Assembly (NCBI GenBank): GCA_963830175.1
Contig: CAWHKV010000006.1
Span: 124,001 to 188,000 of the forward strand
Origin: JBBRBB01 sp963830175
Lineage (GTDB): Bacteria; Bacteroidota; Bacteroidia; Chitinophagales; Chitinophagaceae
Direction: 5' to 3'
DNA length: 64,000 nt
Shown: positions 1 through 9,650 of the stretch, one piece after another
Position numbering within the stretch: the first letter of the stretch is position 1
How the letters are laid out: each line of letters begins with the position of its first letter
Position numbers and translations under genes: made by a program
Notes under the pieces: model-generated
Told to the model about the DNA's origin: nothing
What the model saw: the letters and a program-made list of their open reading frames with translations, nothing else
The model's database searches: none

Positions 1-2801
1 CTGTTATTTGTTAATACATCATATTTTCCAAGCACCTCGTTGAACACCCCGTTATATTTTACAAAATATGAACCATGACTAGGCGCATATAATGTTGAAA
101 CCCGGTGTTCTGTTGCAAAAGGTTCTTTTCTAAAACTGTGTGTGCGACGCAGCAGGCTTACACCAATCATTAATCCATCTTCTATATTATATCCGAAATT
201 CGTACGTGGAAAACGATTGATATCATACACGTAACCTGTGGGAGAATAAGCATTTACACTGGGAACAGGGGAAGTGTTATCACTTATTTTTTTGTTATTC
301 CCCGTTATTAAATTCTTTTCGTAATTCAGGTCATATAGTTCACTTTTTACGTTACCATCAATATGAAAAGTATCATCACCTTTACCACCGATAATGCGAA
401 CCTTAATTTTTGAATTTGCACTATTATCCATCACAAACAAGTCATCATCATTTAATCCGTATAACCTTATTTCTTTAGTTATTTCAGGGTCAAACACACG
501 GTTGTACATTAAGGATGCGGTGTCTGTATTCTTAGTTCTTTTATAAACTTTAACCTGTAGTTTATCGCCAATACCAGATACATTAAAATATTCTTTTTTA
601 TTACTGCCAACAACATTTACCTCTTTACTTAAAAATTTGTAATAACGCATGCCCTCAGTAGCAAGAAGATTACGACGGCTTCTTAATTTCTCGCCTATTT
701 CTTTTCCATCTATTGCCACAATTTCAGGTGGCATTTTATTTACTGAAGCATGAATTAAACTATCAGTAATTTTTTCTTGGAACATGCCAATGATATCTTT
801 CCACTGTTCTTCATTTAACTGGTTTAGGAAAAGCCTGTCAAAATCCCTTTCTTCCCAGTTAAACCAGTCAACACGGGGTATATCTTTTCTAAAGCCTTTT
901 AAAAAGGGAAACAAATCTTTAGTTACGATTTTTGCAAGTAAACCATCGGAGTAAAAGAATGCCTGGTCCCGGTCCCGGGGTATGGCATAATAAACTTTTC
1001 CCTTACCCGTATCAAATGTGCCCCAGCGCCATTGGTCAAAATGCCTGTCCCAATCCCCGATCAACATATCAAGCAACCTGGCCCGAAGCACTTCCTTTTG
1101 TTCAATCCTATTATCGTTATCCTCAAATAATTTATTGATCACCTTAGCCGTGCTCTTGGTATCTGTAGCATCAGGAGTTGGTTCTCTCCGTTCCAGCAGG
1201 CATACTTTGTTAGCAAATTTATCCTGGTAAATGCCAAAGGCCGGATCGTCGGGAACAAAATAAAATATTGGTGAAGCCGCATATACATTAACAGCCTTTG
1301 CCAGGTCGGAAACTGCAAGGGGAGCAAAAGGATGTGATGCAGAAACCATTTCTTCAGCAATATCCTGCGCAACAGTATTTCTTAAATTTACCGGTACCGC
1401 ATTTTCAAGATCTTTATTAATTGTTCGAAGGGTCCATTCAACGCCATCTTTATCTTCAAGCCTTAGCGATTTTGTTTGCTTTCCACCACCGAGGCTTTTA
1501 ATTTTTAATCCACCATTAAATTTTTGAATATCCAAAACTTTTAAGTGAACAGGAGTGCTCCATTCTTCCCGGTAATTATTTCCAAGAAAAAACCTTTGCA
1601 GCCCATTGGCCTTTTTAAATTCTGGGTTAACAATGGTTATAACACTGTCTTTAAAAGGAATGGCAGGAGATGATAAAACAGAATCCGTACTTTCTTTAGG
1701 GAGAGATTTAAAAGTTAATAAAGTACTATCAAAATCATGTTGAACAGAATCATCATACACCGTATAAAAATCAAAATTTACGTGCTTGTTATTCGAAATC
1801 TCTAACGTAGCAAAACCATTGGCAGCTTTACCAAACAATTCATTTTTATGGTTTGATACACGGGTTTTATTTATGCCAGACCCACTCACTATATAATAGT
1901 GGCTGCTGTCTTCTATAAGCTGAAGATTATGCTCGTGCCCTGCAACAAGTATTACATTATCGTGCCCTTTTAAAACACCCAGGAATGAGTTAATCATATT
2001 TTGGTAATTAGGATGCTTAAGATCCTGGGCTGTACCAAAAACACTGCGGGTGATTGGATAAATGGAACCTATAACCGGCAGTGGAATATAAAGGTTAGGC
2101 TTTGCATCAGTAAAAGGAAAAATGTGTTGCTTCAAGGTAAAATAACCACCATGAATTCCGTAGCTTTTAAAGGGATGATGCCCGGCAAATATTACCAGCT
2201 TGTCTGAGTTGCGGCTAAGCATATCATCCAACTGGTTTAACACTTCTTCTTTTGTTTTATATGGGCAATCAGATTCAATACCGGGTTTGTCATTAATGTG
2301 CAACCACCATTGCGTATCAACTAAAATAAGAACAACATCTTTGCTCACTTTAACTTCAACCGGTCCTGGGCACCCATCTTCAGGGTAAAATTTTACATTC
2401 TTATTTCCTAAAAAATCAATGTATTGCTGTTCACGAATAATTGCCTGCCATCCGTTTGCCCCACCCCTGTTCCAATCGTGGTTGCCTGGTATAAAATAAA
2501 TTTTAGAATTATTGCCTTCTCCTATTGATACCTGTGAATCAAGCACAGCTTTCGACATATTATATGTAGGGTAAGAATCGTCTGGTAAACCGGAGTAATA
2601 CAGGTTATCCCCGAGGTATAAGACTACAGTCTTTTCATCCAATGGAATATTTTTACGTACGGCTGAAACAACATATTGTCTTCCGTTCTTTAATGCGCCT
2701 GCATCACCAATTAAAACTATGCGTGATTGAATGGTGTCTTCCTGCGAAAATGATGGTATATAAAAGATAAAACAGACAATTAATGCGAAAACGTTTTTCA
2801 T
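1..2801 (-). CDS. Metallophosphoesterase with kinase-like middle domain (3' partial)
   Basis: The reading frame starts at the ATG ending at 2801 and runs off the left edge, so about 933 residues are visible. A signal peptide (residues 1-20, ending FSQ) precedes a calcineurin-like phosphoesterase domain. Its metal motifs are clear: GDAG (D33), LGDNLYY, PGNHDW, AGHHPF and AGHEHN. After about residue 430 comes a different module: TLRTINKD (K463), then GDWDRHFDQW (D583, D585, H587) and PRDRDQAF (D610, D612). This order resembles the lysine, catalytic and metal motifs of HipA/CotH/FAM20-like kinases; that is my inference. Bacteroidota homologues of this type usually end in an outer-membrane beta-barrel, which would lie outside the window. 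The start overlaps the upstream gene's stop as ATGA, so translation is probably coupled. Substrate unknown. Confidence 0.85.
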   Translation of the reverse strand, partial: MKNVFALIVCFIFYIPSFSQEDTIQSRIVLIGDAGALKNGRQYVVSAVRKNIPLDEKTVVLYLGDNLYYSGLPDDSYPTYNMSKAVLDSQVSIGEGNNSKIYFIPGNHDWNRGGANGWQAIIREQQYIDFLGNKNVKFYPEDGCPGPVEVKVSKDVVLILVDTQWWLHINDKPGIESDCPYKTKEEVLNQLDDMLSRNSDKLVIFAGHHPFKSYGIHGGYFTLKQHIFPFTDAKPNLYIPLPVIGSIYPITRSVFGTAQDLKHPNYQNMINSFLGVLKGHDNVILVAGHEHNLQLIEDSSHYYIVSGSGINKTRVSNHKNELFGKAANGFATLEISNNKHVNFDFYTVYDDSVQHDFDSTLLTFKSLPKESTDSVLSSPAIPFKDSVITIVNPEFKKANGLQRFFLGNNYREEWSTPVHLKVLDIQKFNGGLKIKSLGGGKQTKSLRLEDKDGVEWTLRTINKDLENAVPVNLRNTVAQDIAEEMVSASHPFAPLAVSDLAKAVNVYAASPIFYFVPDDPAFGIYQDKFANKVCLLERREPTPDATDTKSTAKVINKLFEDNDNRIEQKEVLRARLLDMLIGDWDRHFDQWRWGTFDTGKGKVYYAIPRDRDQAFFYSDGLLAKIVTKDLFPFLKGFRKDIPRVDWFNWEERDFDRLFLNQLNEEQWKDIIGMFQEKITDSLIHASVNKMPPEIVAIDGKEIGEKLRSRRNLLATEGMRYYKFLSKEVNVVGSNKKEYFNVSGIGDKLQVKVYKRTKNTDTASLMYNRVFDPEITKEIRLYGLNDDDLFVMDNSANSKIKVRIIGGKGDDTFHIDGNVKSELYDLNYEKNLITGNNKKISDNTSPVPSVNAYSPTGYVYDINRFPRTNFGYNIEDGLMIGVSLLRRTHSFRKEPFATEHRVSTLYAPSHGSYFVKYNGVFNEVLGKYDVLTNN

Positions 2802-3661
2802 TTATTTTTTTCTTTGTATTTAATTGCAAGAATTTCTGCAGACCCTTCTCCTGCGTATTCATTGGTTATGATCATACCGCCGGATGGTGTAAATGTTAAA
2901 CCTTCAGGTTGTTTATAAAAAGAACTTTTTAAAAATTGTGCACTTTTAATTTTTCCGTCTATGCCTGCAATTACAAAAATTTTTCCTATAGAAGAAATGA
3001 TGTACAAATCGCCAGTAATAGGGTGTATTGCAGCAGCAGATGGCCTAAATTCAAGTTTCTTAGTTTTAAGTATATCTTCTATGTTTTTAACATCGATTTT
3101 AAAATCACTTTTTTTGAATTCTTTAGTATCGAGATTAAAATCCCATGCACTTACTGAATTCTTGTCATCACCCTTACAATTCTTGCAAATTAGGGTTAAG
3201 TCTTTTTTAGCAGGATTTAAAAAAGAGCTTTCAAATTCATACTTACCCTTTTCCTTAAATTCAAAAGTTTGAACATCTATAGAATCTGCGGAATAAAACC
3301 TGGCAGTAGTAATATCTCCTTTACTGGATATGAGGTAAAATACACTATCAATTAACTGCAAATCTTCAAAATCTGAGTTCTTTGTTATTTTCCATTTTTC
3401 AAGCGGTTTTGAAGATTGAGGATAATATTTAAACAAATTACCACTCTCGTCGCTAATTGCAAAAATGGCGGAATCTTTGGCAAGGTAAACGATGCCTGAA
3501 ATTTCATCCAACGGGGTGGGCAGATCTTCCTTGTAAGGGTTATTTAATTCATATCCTTCCGGCGTATCGTATTTTTCACCCAAAGACTGGTTGCAGGCAA
3601 CGGTTGCATTTAAAAATAAGAGGGAAGCCAATATTAGTTTTGAATATAATTTTAGGTTCAT
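2798..3661 (-). CDS. SdiA-regulated-type beta-propeller lipoprotein
   Basis: The 287-residue protein has a lipoprotein signal ending in the lipobox ATVAC (C23), so it is probably membrane anchored. The mature part starts with a motif typical of the family (YDTPEGYELNNP) and continues with LDEISGIVYL and AISDESGNLFKY, as in the SdiA-regulated/YjiK family of NHL-like propellers. The C-terminus (PEGLTFTPSGGMIITNE) is also typical. No catalytic residues are evident; a binding or scaffold role is inferred. Its TGA stop overlaps the start codon of the downstream metallophosphoesterase by four bases (ATGA), which suggests that the two act together in the envelope. Confidence 0.8.
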   Translation of the reverse strand: MNLKLYSKLILASLLFLNATVACNQSLGEKYDTPEGYELNNPYKEDLPTPLDEISGIVYLAKDSAIFAISDESGNLFKYYPQSSKPLEKWKITKNSDFEDLQLIDSVFYLISSKGDITTARFYSADSIDVQTFEFKEKGKYEFESSFLNPAKKDLTLICKNCKGDDKNSVSAWDFNLDTKEFKKSDFKIDVKNIEDILKTKKLEFRPSAAAIHPITGDLYIISSIGKIFVIAGIDGKIKSAQFLKSSFYKQPEGLTFTPSGGMIITNEYAGEGSAEILAIKYKEKNK

Positions 3662-3853
3662 AAGACATTCACCATTAAAAATTTCTAAACAGGAAATACA
3701 TCCTAAAAGCAGGTTTTATTTAACTAAATAGTTTGCAATGTATTAGGTAGCAAATTGTACACCAATTGCCCAGTTTGGGTAAAAGATAATTTCTAAACAC
3801 GGTTTACGTATAAATACGAATTCTTTTTTTGCTGAAAGAATTACCCGAATACC

Positions 3854-4600
3854 TTAAACAGTTCTTGATTCCTTTAAATTATTAATGGATATAATTTTAA
3901 AAAAATGCATAACCCTCATAATTTGATAGGTAATATCAATTTCAAACCAACGTGTAGCATTATTTGGTCTTCCCGGGTATTTGTGGTGATTATTATGATA
4001 AGCTTCGCCAATAAATAAAAGATCTACCGGAAGTATATTTTTAGATGTATTAGTTAATTTATAGTTTTCATAGCCAAATTTATGCGCCCACCAGTTTATG
4101 GCTAAGCCCTGCAAAGCCCCCATAGCAAAGGTTACTGGCAACAATAACCACATCCACCATTCGGTAGCAAAAGCAATGTAAAAGCCTATATAAATTAAAG
4201 CCCAGGCAACCCGCGCATACCAGGTGTGAGCGTGTTTATCAAAGCCCGCCCATTCAGGCAGATCTTTTTCAAATTTCTTTTCAACTTCAATTTTACCCTT
4301 GTATATATCGTGATAGTGGTTACGTGTTTTGAGCAATAATGAAAACATATTCGGAGAGTAATGAGGCGAATGCGGATCCTCATGTTCATCTGTATGTGCA
4401 TGGTGCATACGGTGCATTAGGCCATAGCTACGGGCACTTATGTACGATGACCCCTGGGAAATAAAACAGCCAATGAAAAAAAACTTCTCCCAGCCTTTGC
4501 TCATGGAACAAACCCCATGTGCTGCATACCGGTGGTGAAAAAAACTCTGGAAAAAAAGAGATAAATACCAATGAAGAATAAGGAAAAGAAAGATGATCAT
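3854..4600 (-). CDS. Fatty acid desaturase (acyl-CoA desaturase family)
   Basis: The 248-residue integral membrane protein carries the three histidine clusters of membrane di-iron desaturases: HHRYAAH (residues 22-28), HRMHHAH (63-69) and HNNHH (202-206), plus the NWWAHKFGY segment near 169. Hydrophobic stretches at 1-20, about 40-52 and 132-165 match the usual membrane topology. It should introduce a double bond (delta-9 type is most likely) into acyl chains and so adjust membrane fluidity. It stands alone, with 250 bases to the gene on its left and about 90 to the small gene on its right. Exact regiospecificity cannot be read from sequence. Confidence 0.85.
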   Translation of the reverse strand: MIIFLFLILHWYLSLFFQSFFHHRYAAHGVCSMSKGWEKFFFIGCFISQGSSYISARSYGLMHRMHHAHTDEHEDPHSPHYSPNMFSLLLKTRNHYHDIYKGKIEVEKKFEKDLPEWAGFDKHAHTWYARVAWALIYIGFYIAFATEWWMWLLLPVTFAMGALQGLAINWWAHKFGYENYKLTNTSKNILPVDLLFIGEAYHNNHHKYPGRPNNATRWFEIDITYQIMRVMHFFKIISINNLKESRTV

Positions 4601-4691
4601 TATTTATATACGAAAGAAATCGAATAATGATTTTATCTCTCCCGACAACTCACAATGTAACTTTAATCTTTCAATTACGCCTGTAATAAAT

Positions 4692-4964
4692 TTATACCCC
4701 GGCCTTGTTGGGAAATAAATTAGAAATATCAATTAAATTAAGATATGGTTTAAGTTGCTCTGTATCTGAAAAACACTTTAACCCTTTAATGGTGTTTTTG
4801 CTAATGTGGTATTTAACTTCTACGTAAAAACTTTCTATCTGGTATAGTATATACATAAAAATTTCATCCTTCATGTAAGCCACAATAATTCCACTTTCCC
4901 ACAGTGCCTCAGCCTGTTGGGTTTTATCATAATTCTTAAACTCGTTTATATTTATAAAAGACAT
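4692..4964 (-). CDS. Small hypothetical protein
   Basis: This 90-residue soluble-looking protein has no signal peptide or membrane segment. It begins MSFININEFKN and has an acidic, mixed alpha/beta composition with an EALWESGIIVAYMKDE segment followed by a probable beta-strand (YVEVKYHI). I do not recognise the family. Its codon use and base composition resemble its neighbours. It lies between the desaturase and another small unknown on the same strand, so the three could be co-transcribed. No function is assigned. Confidence 0.55.
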   Translation of the reverse strand: MSFININEFKNYDKTQQAEALWESGIIVAYMKDEIFMYILYQIESFYVEVKYHISKNTIKGLKCFSDTEQLKPYLNLIDISNLFPNKAGV

Positions 4965-5010
4965 GGTAATAATTTTAATGGTTTCGAAACGATGCAGCTC
5001 AAAAATTCAC

Positions 5011-5310
5011 TTATGCTGTTTTTGATAAGGGCGCACTGGATTGTCCAATGATTTTTCTGAGTGAATCATTTTGGCTAAAAACCCAATTAATTTCGTTCAA
5101 TAAGTTTAAGTAAGTAGACCTGTGATCAGATGAAATTGAAGAATCAGTCATCCATTTGCCATTTTCTTTAATCAGTGTAATTTTTTCTCCAAGTTCTTCA
5201 ATGCAAGATGTATTGTTTACTTCAACCGCTTTTAAAGGTGCTGATAAATTGAAAGTGGCTGTGGCAATTACGGGAATGTTTTTGTGATAATACTTAATAG
5301 ACGTGTTCAT
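5011..5310 (-). CDS. Small hypothetical protein
   Basis: The 99-residue frame begins MNTSIKYYHKNIPVI and ends just before the 90-residue unknown on the same strand, 46 bases away. It has no signal peptide, membrane segment or motif that I recognise. The sequence contains a beta-rich first half (TATFNLSAPL, KITLIKENGKW) and a helical second half, which is compatible with a small folded cytoplasmic protein. The gene is probably real because of its orientation, spacing and composition, but this is less certain than for its longer neighbours. Confidence 0.45.
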   Translation of the reverse strand: MNTSIKYYHKNIPVIATATFNLSAPLKAVEVNNTSCIEELGEKITLIKENGKWMTDSSISSDHRSTYLNLLNEINWVFSQNDSLRKIIGQSSAPLSKTA

Positions 5311-5426
5311 AAGGTTTATTTTGATTTTTCGGATGCCATATAACTGCCAAACACTGGGCCTGTTTACAATGCATTGAAAATCAAAATATATACCCCTAAA
5401 AAGTCTATCTATGGGAAAAATTATTA

Positions 5427-8063
5427 TTAATTTGAAACCTGCTTTGCCGGCTCTTTACTTAAATCGCTTATAAGTTCCGCAACGAGTGCAGTCCAACCAG
5501 TTTGGTGGCTGGCACCAAGTCCCCACCCTTTATCTCCATGAAAATATTCATAAAACAAAACAAGGTGTTTGTTTTCTGGTTTATTATAAAACCAATTATA
5601 ATCACCATAAAACCTGCGATTGCCTTTTTCATCCAGGGAAAATAAGCTTATAACGCGGCGCGCAAGTTCATTGGCTACCTGTTCCAGATTTAGTTTATTG
5701 CCAGAATTTGTCGGATACTCGACCAAAAGGCTATCTCCGTAAAACATACCATATGTTCGGATGCTTTGAATAATTAAAAAATTGATAGGCATCCAAACAG
5801 GTCCCCGCCAGTTAGAATTACCACCAAATATATCTGAGGTTGAATCGCCCGGGTCGTAGGAAATGGTATGTACCACATCGTCCAATGTAACAGAATATGG
5901 TTGCAACTGATGCCTTTTAGATAATGCCCTGATACCACCGGGAGATAAAAATTCTTCTTCGTTTAACAATCGTTCCATTAAAAACACGAGCTTGTCTTGC
6001 GGTACTAGTGATAACAAAATTTCTTCACCGTTTCCTCCCTCTTCATTTGGCCAGAATTTGTTATTACCTTTTCTGTAATGTTCAAACCAGGTAATTCTTT
6101 TGGTGAAATCGGGCAATTTATCAAGCATCTTTTTTTGAATGGTTGATACTGCAAACAAGGAAGTAAGCCCCACAACAGATTGTATGCGCAGGGGTGTATG
6201 TTCACCCCCGGGAACAAAAAGAACATCATAATAAAATTTGTCTTTCTCATTCCACAAATGGTGCTCATTTAATGCTTCCGCTATCAGTACAAAATGCTCA
6301 AAAAACTTGGTGGCCGTATCCTCGAACGAGTTGTCGTGTATTGCAATCTCAAGTGCAATATCCATCATATCTAATGCATATGTACCCATCCAGCTCGTTC
6401 CATCTGCCTGCTCCAGCACCATCTTCCCCGGCGAATGAAAACTTCGGTTAAATACGCCGATATTATCCAGCCCTAAAAATCCGCCTTCAAATATATTTTT
6501 ACCATGCACATCTTTACGGTTAATCCACCAGGTAAAATTTATCAGTAATTTCTGAAATATCTTTTTCAAAAATTTAATGTCGCCTTTACCGGTTTTTGCT
6601 TTCTCAATGATATACACCTGCATCGCCGCCCAGGCATGTACAGGAGGGTTAACATCCCCAAAGTTCCACTCATATGCGGGCAATTGCCCATCGGGTTTCA
6701 TATACCATTCCCGCATTATGAGCAACAACTGGTGCTTGGCAAAAGTTGGATCTGTTGCCGCAAGGCCAATACATTGAAATGCCAGGTCCCATGCAGCATA
6801 CCAGGGGTATTCCCATTTATCTGGCATTGAAATAATATCCTGGTTTTTTAAATGCTGCCAATCATGATTTCTGCCTTTTAACCGTTGCTCACTGTTTTGC
6901 ACTTCTGTATCTGGTGCCTGCAGCCAGCGCTCAACATCAAAATGATAATATTGTTTGCTCCACAACAACCCGGCATGCGCCTGCCGTTGAATGCGCGCCA
7001 TATCATCACTTAAACCAACCGGAAGTATTTTCTTATAAAATTCATCAGCTTCCTGTTTTCTTACACTAAAAATTCTATTAGACCTGTTATTTAAAGGATG
7101 TGTATGTTCATCAGTACAAATGCGGCAAAAAATAGTTTTGGAAGCACCGGGGGCTATTCTTAAACGGTAAACAGGGGCAAATTTTGTTCCTTCTTCTTTT
7201 GTTTTAAGTGCCTCTAAATTTTCTCCCCGAATAATTGCGTCGTTAAACGCATCTTTTACAAATATGGATGGGTTTTTACCACCGAAAACCTTCTCTTCGT
7301 TGGTTATATTATTGGTAAAGAGAGTTGTTTTTGTTTCCTGGTAATAAAAATTATAAGACCCAAGTTTTTCATGTGTAGCTTTTACGCTGTTTCGACCGCT
7401 GCGATTTATAACGGGCTGTGTTTTTAGACGATTATTTGAGAAACGATTATAAAACCATATGGTGGGTAATAGGGTTAATGCTGCGCTTTTTGAGTACCTG
7501 TTTGTAATTTCAATTTTTATATGAATATCTTTTGAATTGTGCTTTGCGTAAGTTACCAGCACATCAAAATATTGGTCATCATTAAAAACACCTGTATCCA
7601 GTATTTCGTATTCCGTTTCCAGTTTCGACCGCTTGCCATTCACTTCTCTTAAATTATCATAGGGAAAAGCCACCTGCGGATACTTATATAAATACTCCAT
7701 ATAATAATGGGTGGGCAGGTTGTCAAGGTAGTAATACAATTCCTTAACATCTTCTCCATGGTTGCCTTCGCCATTGCGTAAACCAAATAACCTTTCTTTT
7801 AAAATGGGGTCTTTACCGTTCCAGAGCGAAATGCCGAAACATAGATTTTGAAAATAATCAGAAATACCGGCAAGGCCATCTTCTCCCCATACATAGCTTC
7901 GTTTATTTGCATCATCAAAAGGAAAATATTGCCACGCATTTCCATCCTTGCTATAATCTTCACGCACTGTTCCCCATTGTCTTTCACTTAAGTAGGGACC
8001 CCATGTTTCGAGTGGTATTTCTTTATGTATATTTTCTCCCAGCCTTTTATGTTCAGCAGTCAT
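5427..8063 (-). CDS. GH63-like glucosidase (MGH1-type alpha/alpha barrel)
   Basis: The 878-residue protein lacks a signal peptide and should be cytoplasmic. It opens with ERQWGTVREDYS and YVWGEDGLAGISD, then a beta-sandwich region, then a helical toroid from about residue 350. The segments YPWYAAWDLAFQ and SNWRGPVWMPIN are typical of GH63/mannosyl-oligosaccharide-glucosidase-like enzymes; the Asp in AAWD is the likely general acid. It should release glucose or mannose from small glycosides or glycosylated compounds, but the substrate cannot be told. The ATG at 8063 gives a natural family N-terminus. A TATTTTCG motif about 45 bases upstream on the minus strand is a weak promoter candidate. Confidence 0.8.
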   Translation of the reverse strand: MTAEHKRLGENIHKEIPLETWGPYLSERQWGTVREDYSKDGNAWQYFPFDDANKRSYVWGEDGLAGISDYFQNLCFGISLWNGKDPILKERLFGLRNGEGNHGEDVKELYYYLDNLPTHYYMEYLYKYPQVAFPYDNLREVNGKRSKLETEYEILDTGVFNDDQYFDVLVTYAKHNSKDIHIKIEITNRYSKSAALTLLPTIWFYNRFSNNRLKTQPVINRSGRNSVKATHEKLGSYNFYYQETKTTLFTNNITNEEKVFGGKNPSIFVKDAFNDAIIRGENLEALKTKEEGTKFAPVYRLRIAPGASKTIFCRICTDEHTHPLNNRSNRIFSVRKQEADEFYKKILPVGLSDDMARIQRQAHAGLLWSKQYYHFDVERWLQAPDTEVQNSEQRLKGRNHDWQHLKNQDIISMPDKWEYPWYAAWDLAFQCIGLAATDPTFAKHQLLLIMREWYMKPDGQLPAYEWNFGDVNPPVHAWAAMQVYIIEKAKTGKGDIKFLKKIFQKLLINFTWWINRKDVHGKNIFEGGFLGLDNIGVFNRSFHSPGKMVLEQADGTSWMGTYALDMMDIALEIAIHDNSFEDTATKFFEHFVLIAEALNEHHLWNEKDKFYYDVLFVPGGEHTPLRIQSVVGLTSLFAVSTIQKKMLDKLPDFTKRITWFEHYRKGNNKFWPNEEGGNGEEILLSLVPQDKLVFLMERLLNEEEFLSPGGIRALSKRHQLQPYSVTLDDVVHTISYDPGDSTSDIFGGNSNWRGPVWMPINFLIIQSIRTYGMFYGDSLLVEYPTNSGNKLNLEQVANELARRVISLFSLDEKGNRRFYGDYNWFYNKPENKHLVLFYEYFHGDKGWGLGASHQTGWTALVAELISDLSKEPAKQVSN

Positions 8064-8202
8064 GTAATATTTTTATATTTAAATAGGCGGGCAATTCGTT
8101 ACTAACGAAAATACGGGAAAGTTTACTGCAGGTATTTCGTGAGTAATTATGCCTCTAAAATTCACAGGGTATTCTTAAGGAAACAATAACAATCTAACAG
8201 GG

Positions 8203-8210
8203 TACTTTTG
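8203..8210 (+). promoter_or_regulatory. Candidate -7 promoter element
   Basis: The sequence TACTTTTG matches the Bacteroidota -7 consensus TAnnTTTG exactly and lies 39 bases before the ATG of the DUF4294 gene. No convincing TTTG -33 element is visible at the expected distance, so this is only a candidate. Confidence 0.35.
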
Positions 8211-8248
8211 TTTAGAATAAATATTAACGAACAGATAAACACTTCAGC

Positions 8249-8884
8249 ATGATAAAGGCTGTACATAAAGGGAGGAAATGGTTAAGCCTTTTTGGCTTCC
8301 TTCTCCTGTTTGCTGTTCGAAGCCATGCACAGGATGTGCGTGGTATTTATGATACTATTATTGTTGAGGCATGCATTGAGGCTAATGGGGATACCATACC
8401 CTGCGGATGGACAGAACCCTTATATGTTACGGGTAAATTATATGGAAAGTGGAAAAAGAAATATGCTGACTGGTCGCGCCTGCGCAATGCGGTGTATGTT
8501 ACCTATCCCTATGCAATGCGCGCCAGTAAAGTGATGAATGAAATAAATGCGCAACTGGTTAATGTACATGATAAACACCAGCGCAAAGCCATCATTCAAT
8601 CAAGAGAAAAAGATTTGAAAAAAGAATTTGCCGATAAGGTCAAAGACCTTTCAGTTTACCAGGGTAAGGTTTTAATGAAACTTATTTACAGGGAAACCGG
8701 GAATAATTGCTTTGAAATTATTGAGGATTATAAGGGTAAATTTGATGCCGGTTTCTGGCAAACAGTTGCTGTAATTTTTGGATCAAACCTCAGGCAGAAT
8801 TACGACCCGCGCGGGAAAGATGAAGTGATGGAATTAATTGTAACCGACGTGGAAAGAATGTATGGCAGAAAAGTAAAAAGCTGA
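8249..8884 (+). CDS. DUF4294 family secreted protein
   Basis: The 211-residue protein has a signal peptide (hydrophobic core LSLFGFLLLFAVR, cleavage after SHA-Q). The mature part contains the family features YDTIIVEACIEANGDTIPC and a lysine-rich helical segment (KHQRKAIIQSREKDLKK), ending with a region (YKGKFDAGFWQ) typical of DUF4294 proteins of Bacteroidota. Its function is unknown; a periplasmic location is inferred from the signal. The gene lies 37 bases upstream of bshB1 on the same strand and could share its transcript. Confidence 0.75.
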   Translation: MIKAVHKGRKWLSLFGFLLLFAVRSHAQDVRGIYDTIIVEACIEANGDTIPCGWTEPLYVTGKLYGKWKKKYADWSRLRNAVYVTYPYAMRASKVMNEINAQLVNVHDKHQRKAIIQSREKDLKKEFADKVKDLSVYQGKVLMKLIYRETGNNCFEIIEDYKGKFDAGFWQTVAVIFGSNLRQNYDPRGKDEVMELIVTDVERMYGRKVKS

Positions 8885-8921
8885 CGAAAGAAAATACGGA
8901 CAGGAATTTAAAACTTATTAT

Positions 8922-9650
8922 TTGAAAACAGATATACTTGCTTTTGGGGTTCACCCCGATGATGTTGAACTTGGTTGTGCAGGCACAATAATATCAGCTA
9001 TCAACGAAGGAAAAACAGTGGGTGTTGTTGATTTAACCAAAGGTGAATTAGGCACCCGCGGCACCCCGGAAACCAGGGCAATGGAAGCAACTGAAGCTGC
9101 CCGGATAATGGGTATACATTTTCGTGAAAACCTGGCAATGCCAGATGGCTTTTTTGAAAATAACCAGCAAAACCTTTATGCTATTATTGAAATTATCAGG
9201 AAATATAAACCAGAAATAATTATTTGCAATGCACCTGAAGACAGGCATCCCGATCATGGACGCAGTTCTAAATTAGTAACTGATGCTGCTTTTCTTTCAG
9301 GGTTAAGAAAAATTGAAACCATTTATAAGGGCGAAACCCAGCATGCCTGGAGACCTACTTATGTATTTCACTATATACAGGACAGGTATATAAAACCAGA
9401 TTTTGTTTTCGATATTTCTAAGTACCACGACCAAAAGATTCAGGCTATTTTGGCATATTCAACCCAGTTTAATAGTCCGGATACAACAGAGCCTCAAACC
9501 TATATTTCCACTCCAGACTTTCTCGAGAGTATTAAAGCTCGCGCCCTTATGATGGGCAAAAGGATCGGCGTTCAATATGCGGAAGGATATATTTCACCTA
9601 AAATGCTGGGAGTTAATTCTTTTGATTCTTTTATTCAAGTTGTAACTTAA
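8922..9650 (+). CDS. bshB1: Bacillithiol biosynthesis deacetylase BshB1
   Basis: The 242-residue protein is a PIG-L/LmbE-type zinc deacetylase that removes the acetyl group from N-acetylglucosaminyl-malate in bacillithiol synthesis. The zinc motif GVHPDDVELG lies at about residues 8-17 and EDRHPDHGRS is the second metal and active-site segment. The length and the N-terminus KTDILAFGVHPDD match BshB1 closely. The start is TTG at 8922; no in-frame ATG fits. The bacillithiol partners bshA and bshC are not in this window. It follows the DUF4294 gene by 37 bases. Confidence 0.92.
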   Translation: MKTDILAFGVHPDDVELGCAGTIISAINEGKTVGVVDLTKGELGTRGTPETRAMEATEAARIMGIHFRENLAMPDGFFENNQQNLYAIIEIIRKYKPEIIICNAPEDRHPDHGRSSKLVTDAAFLSGLRKIETIYKGETQHAWRPTYVFHYIQDRYIKPDFVFDISKYHDQKIQAILAYSTQFNSPDTTEPQTYISTPDFLESIKARALMMGKRIGVQYAEGYISPKMLGVNSFDSFIQVVT

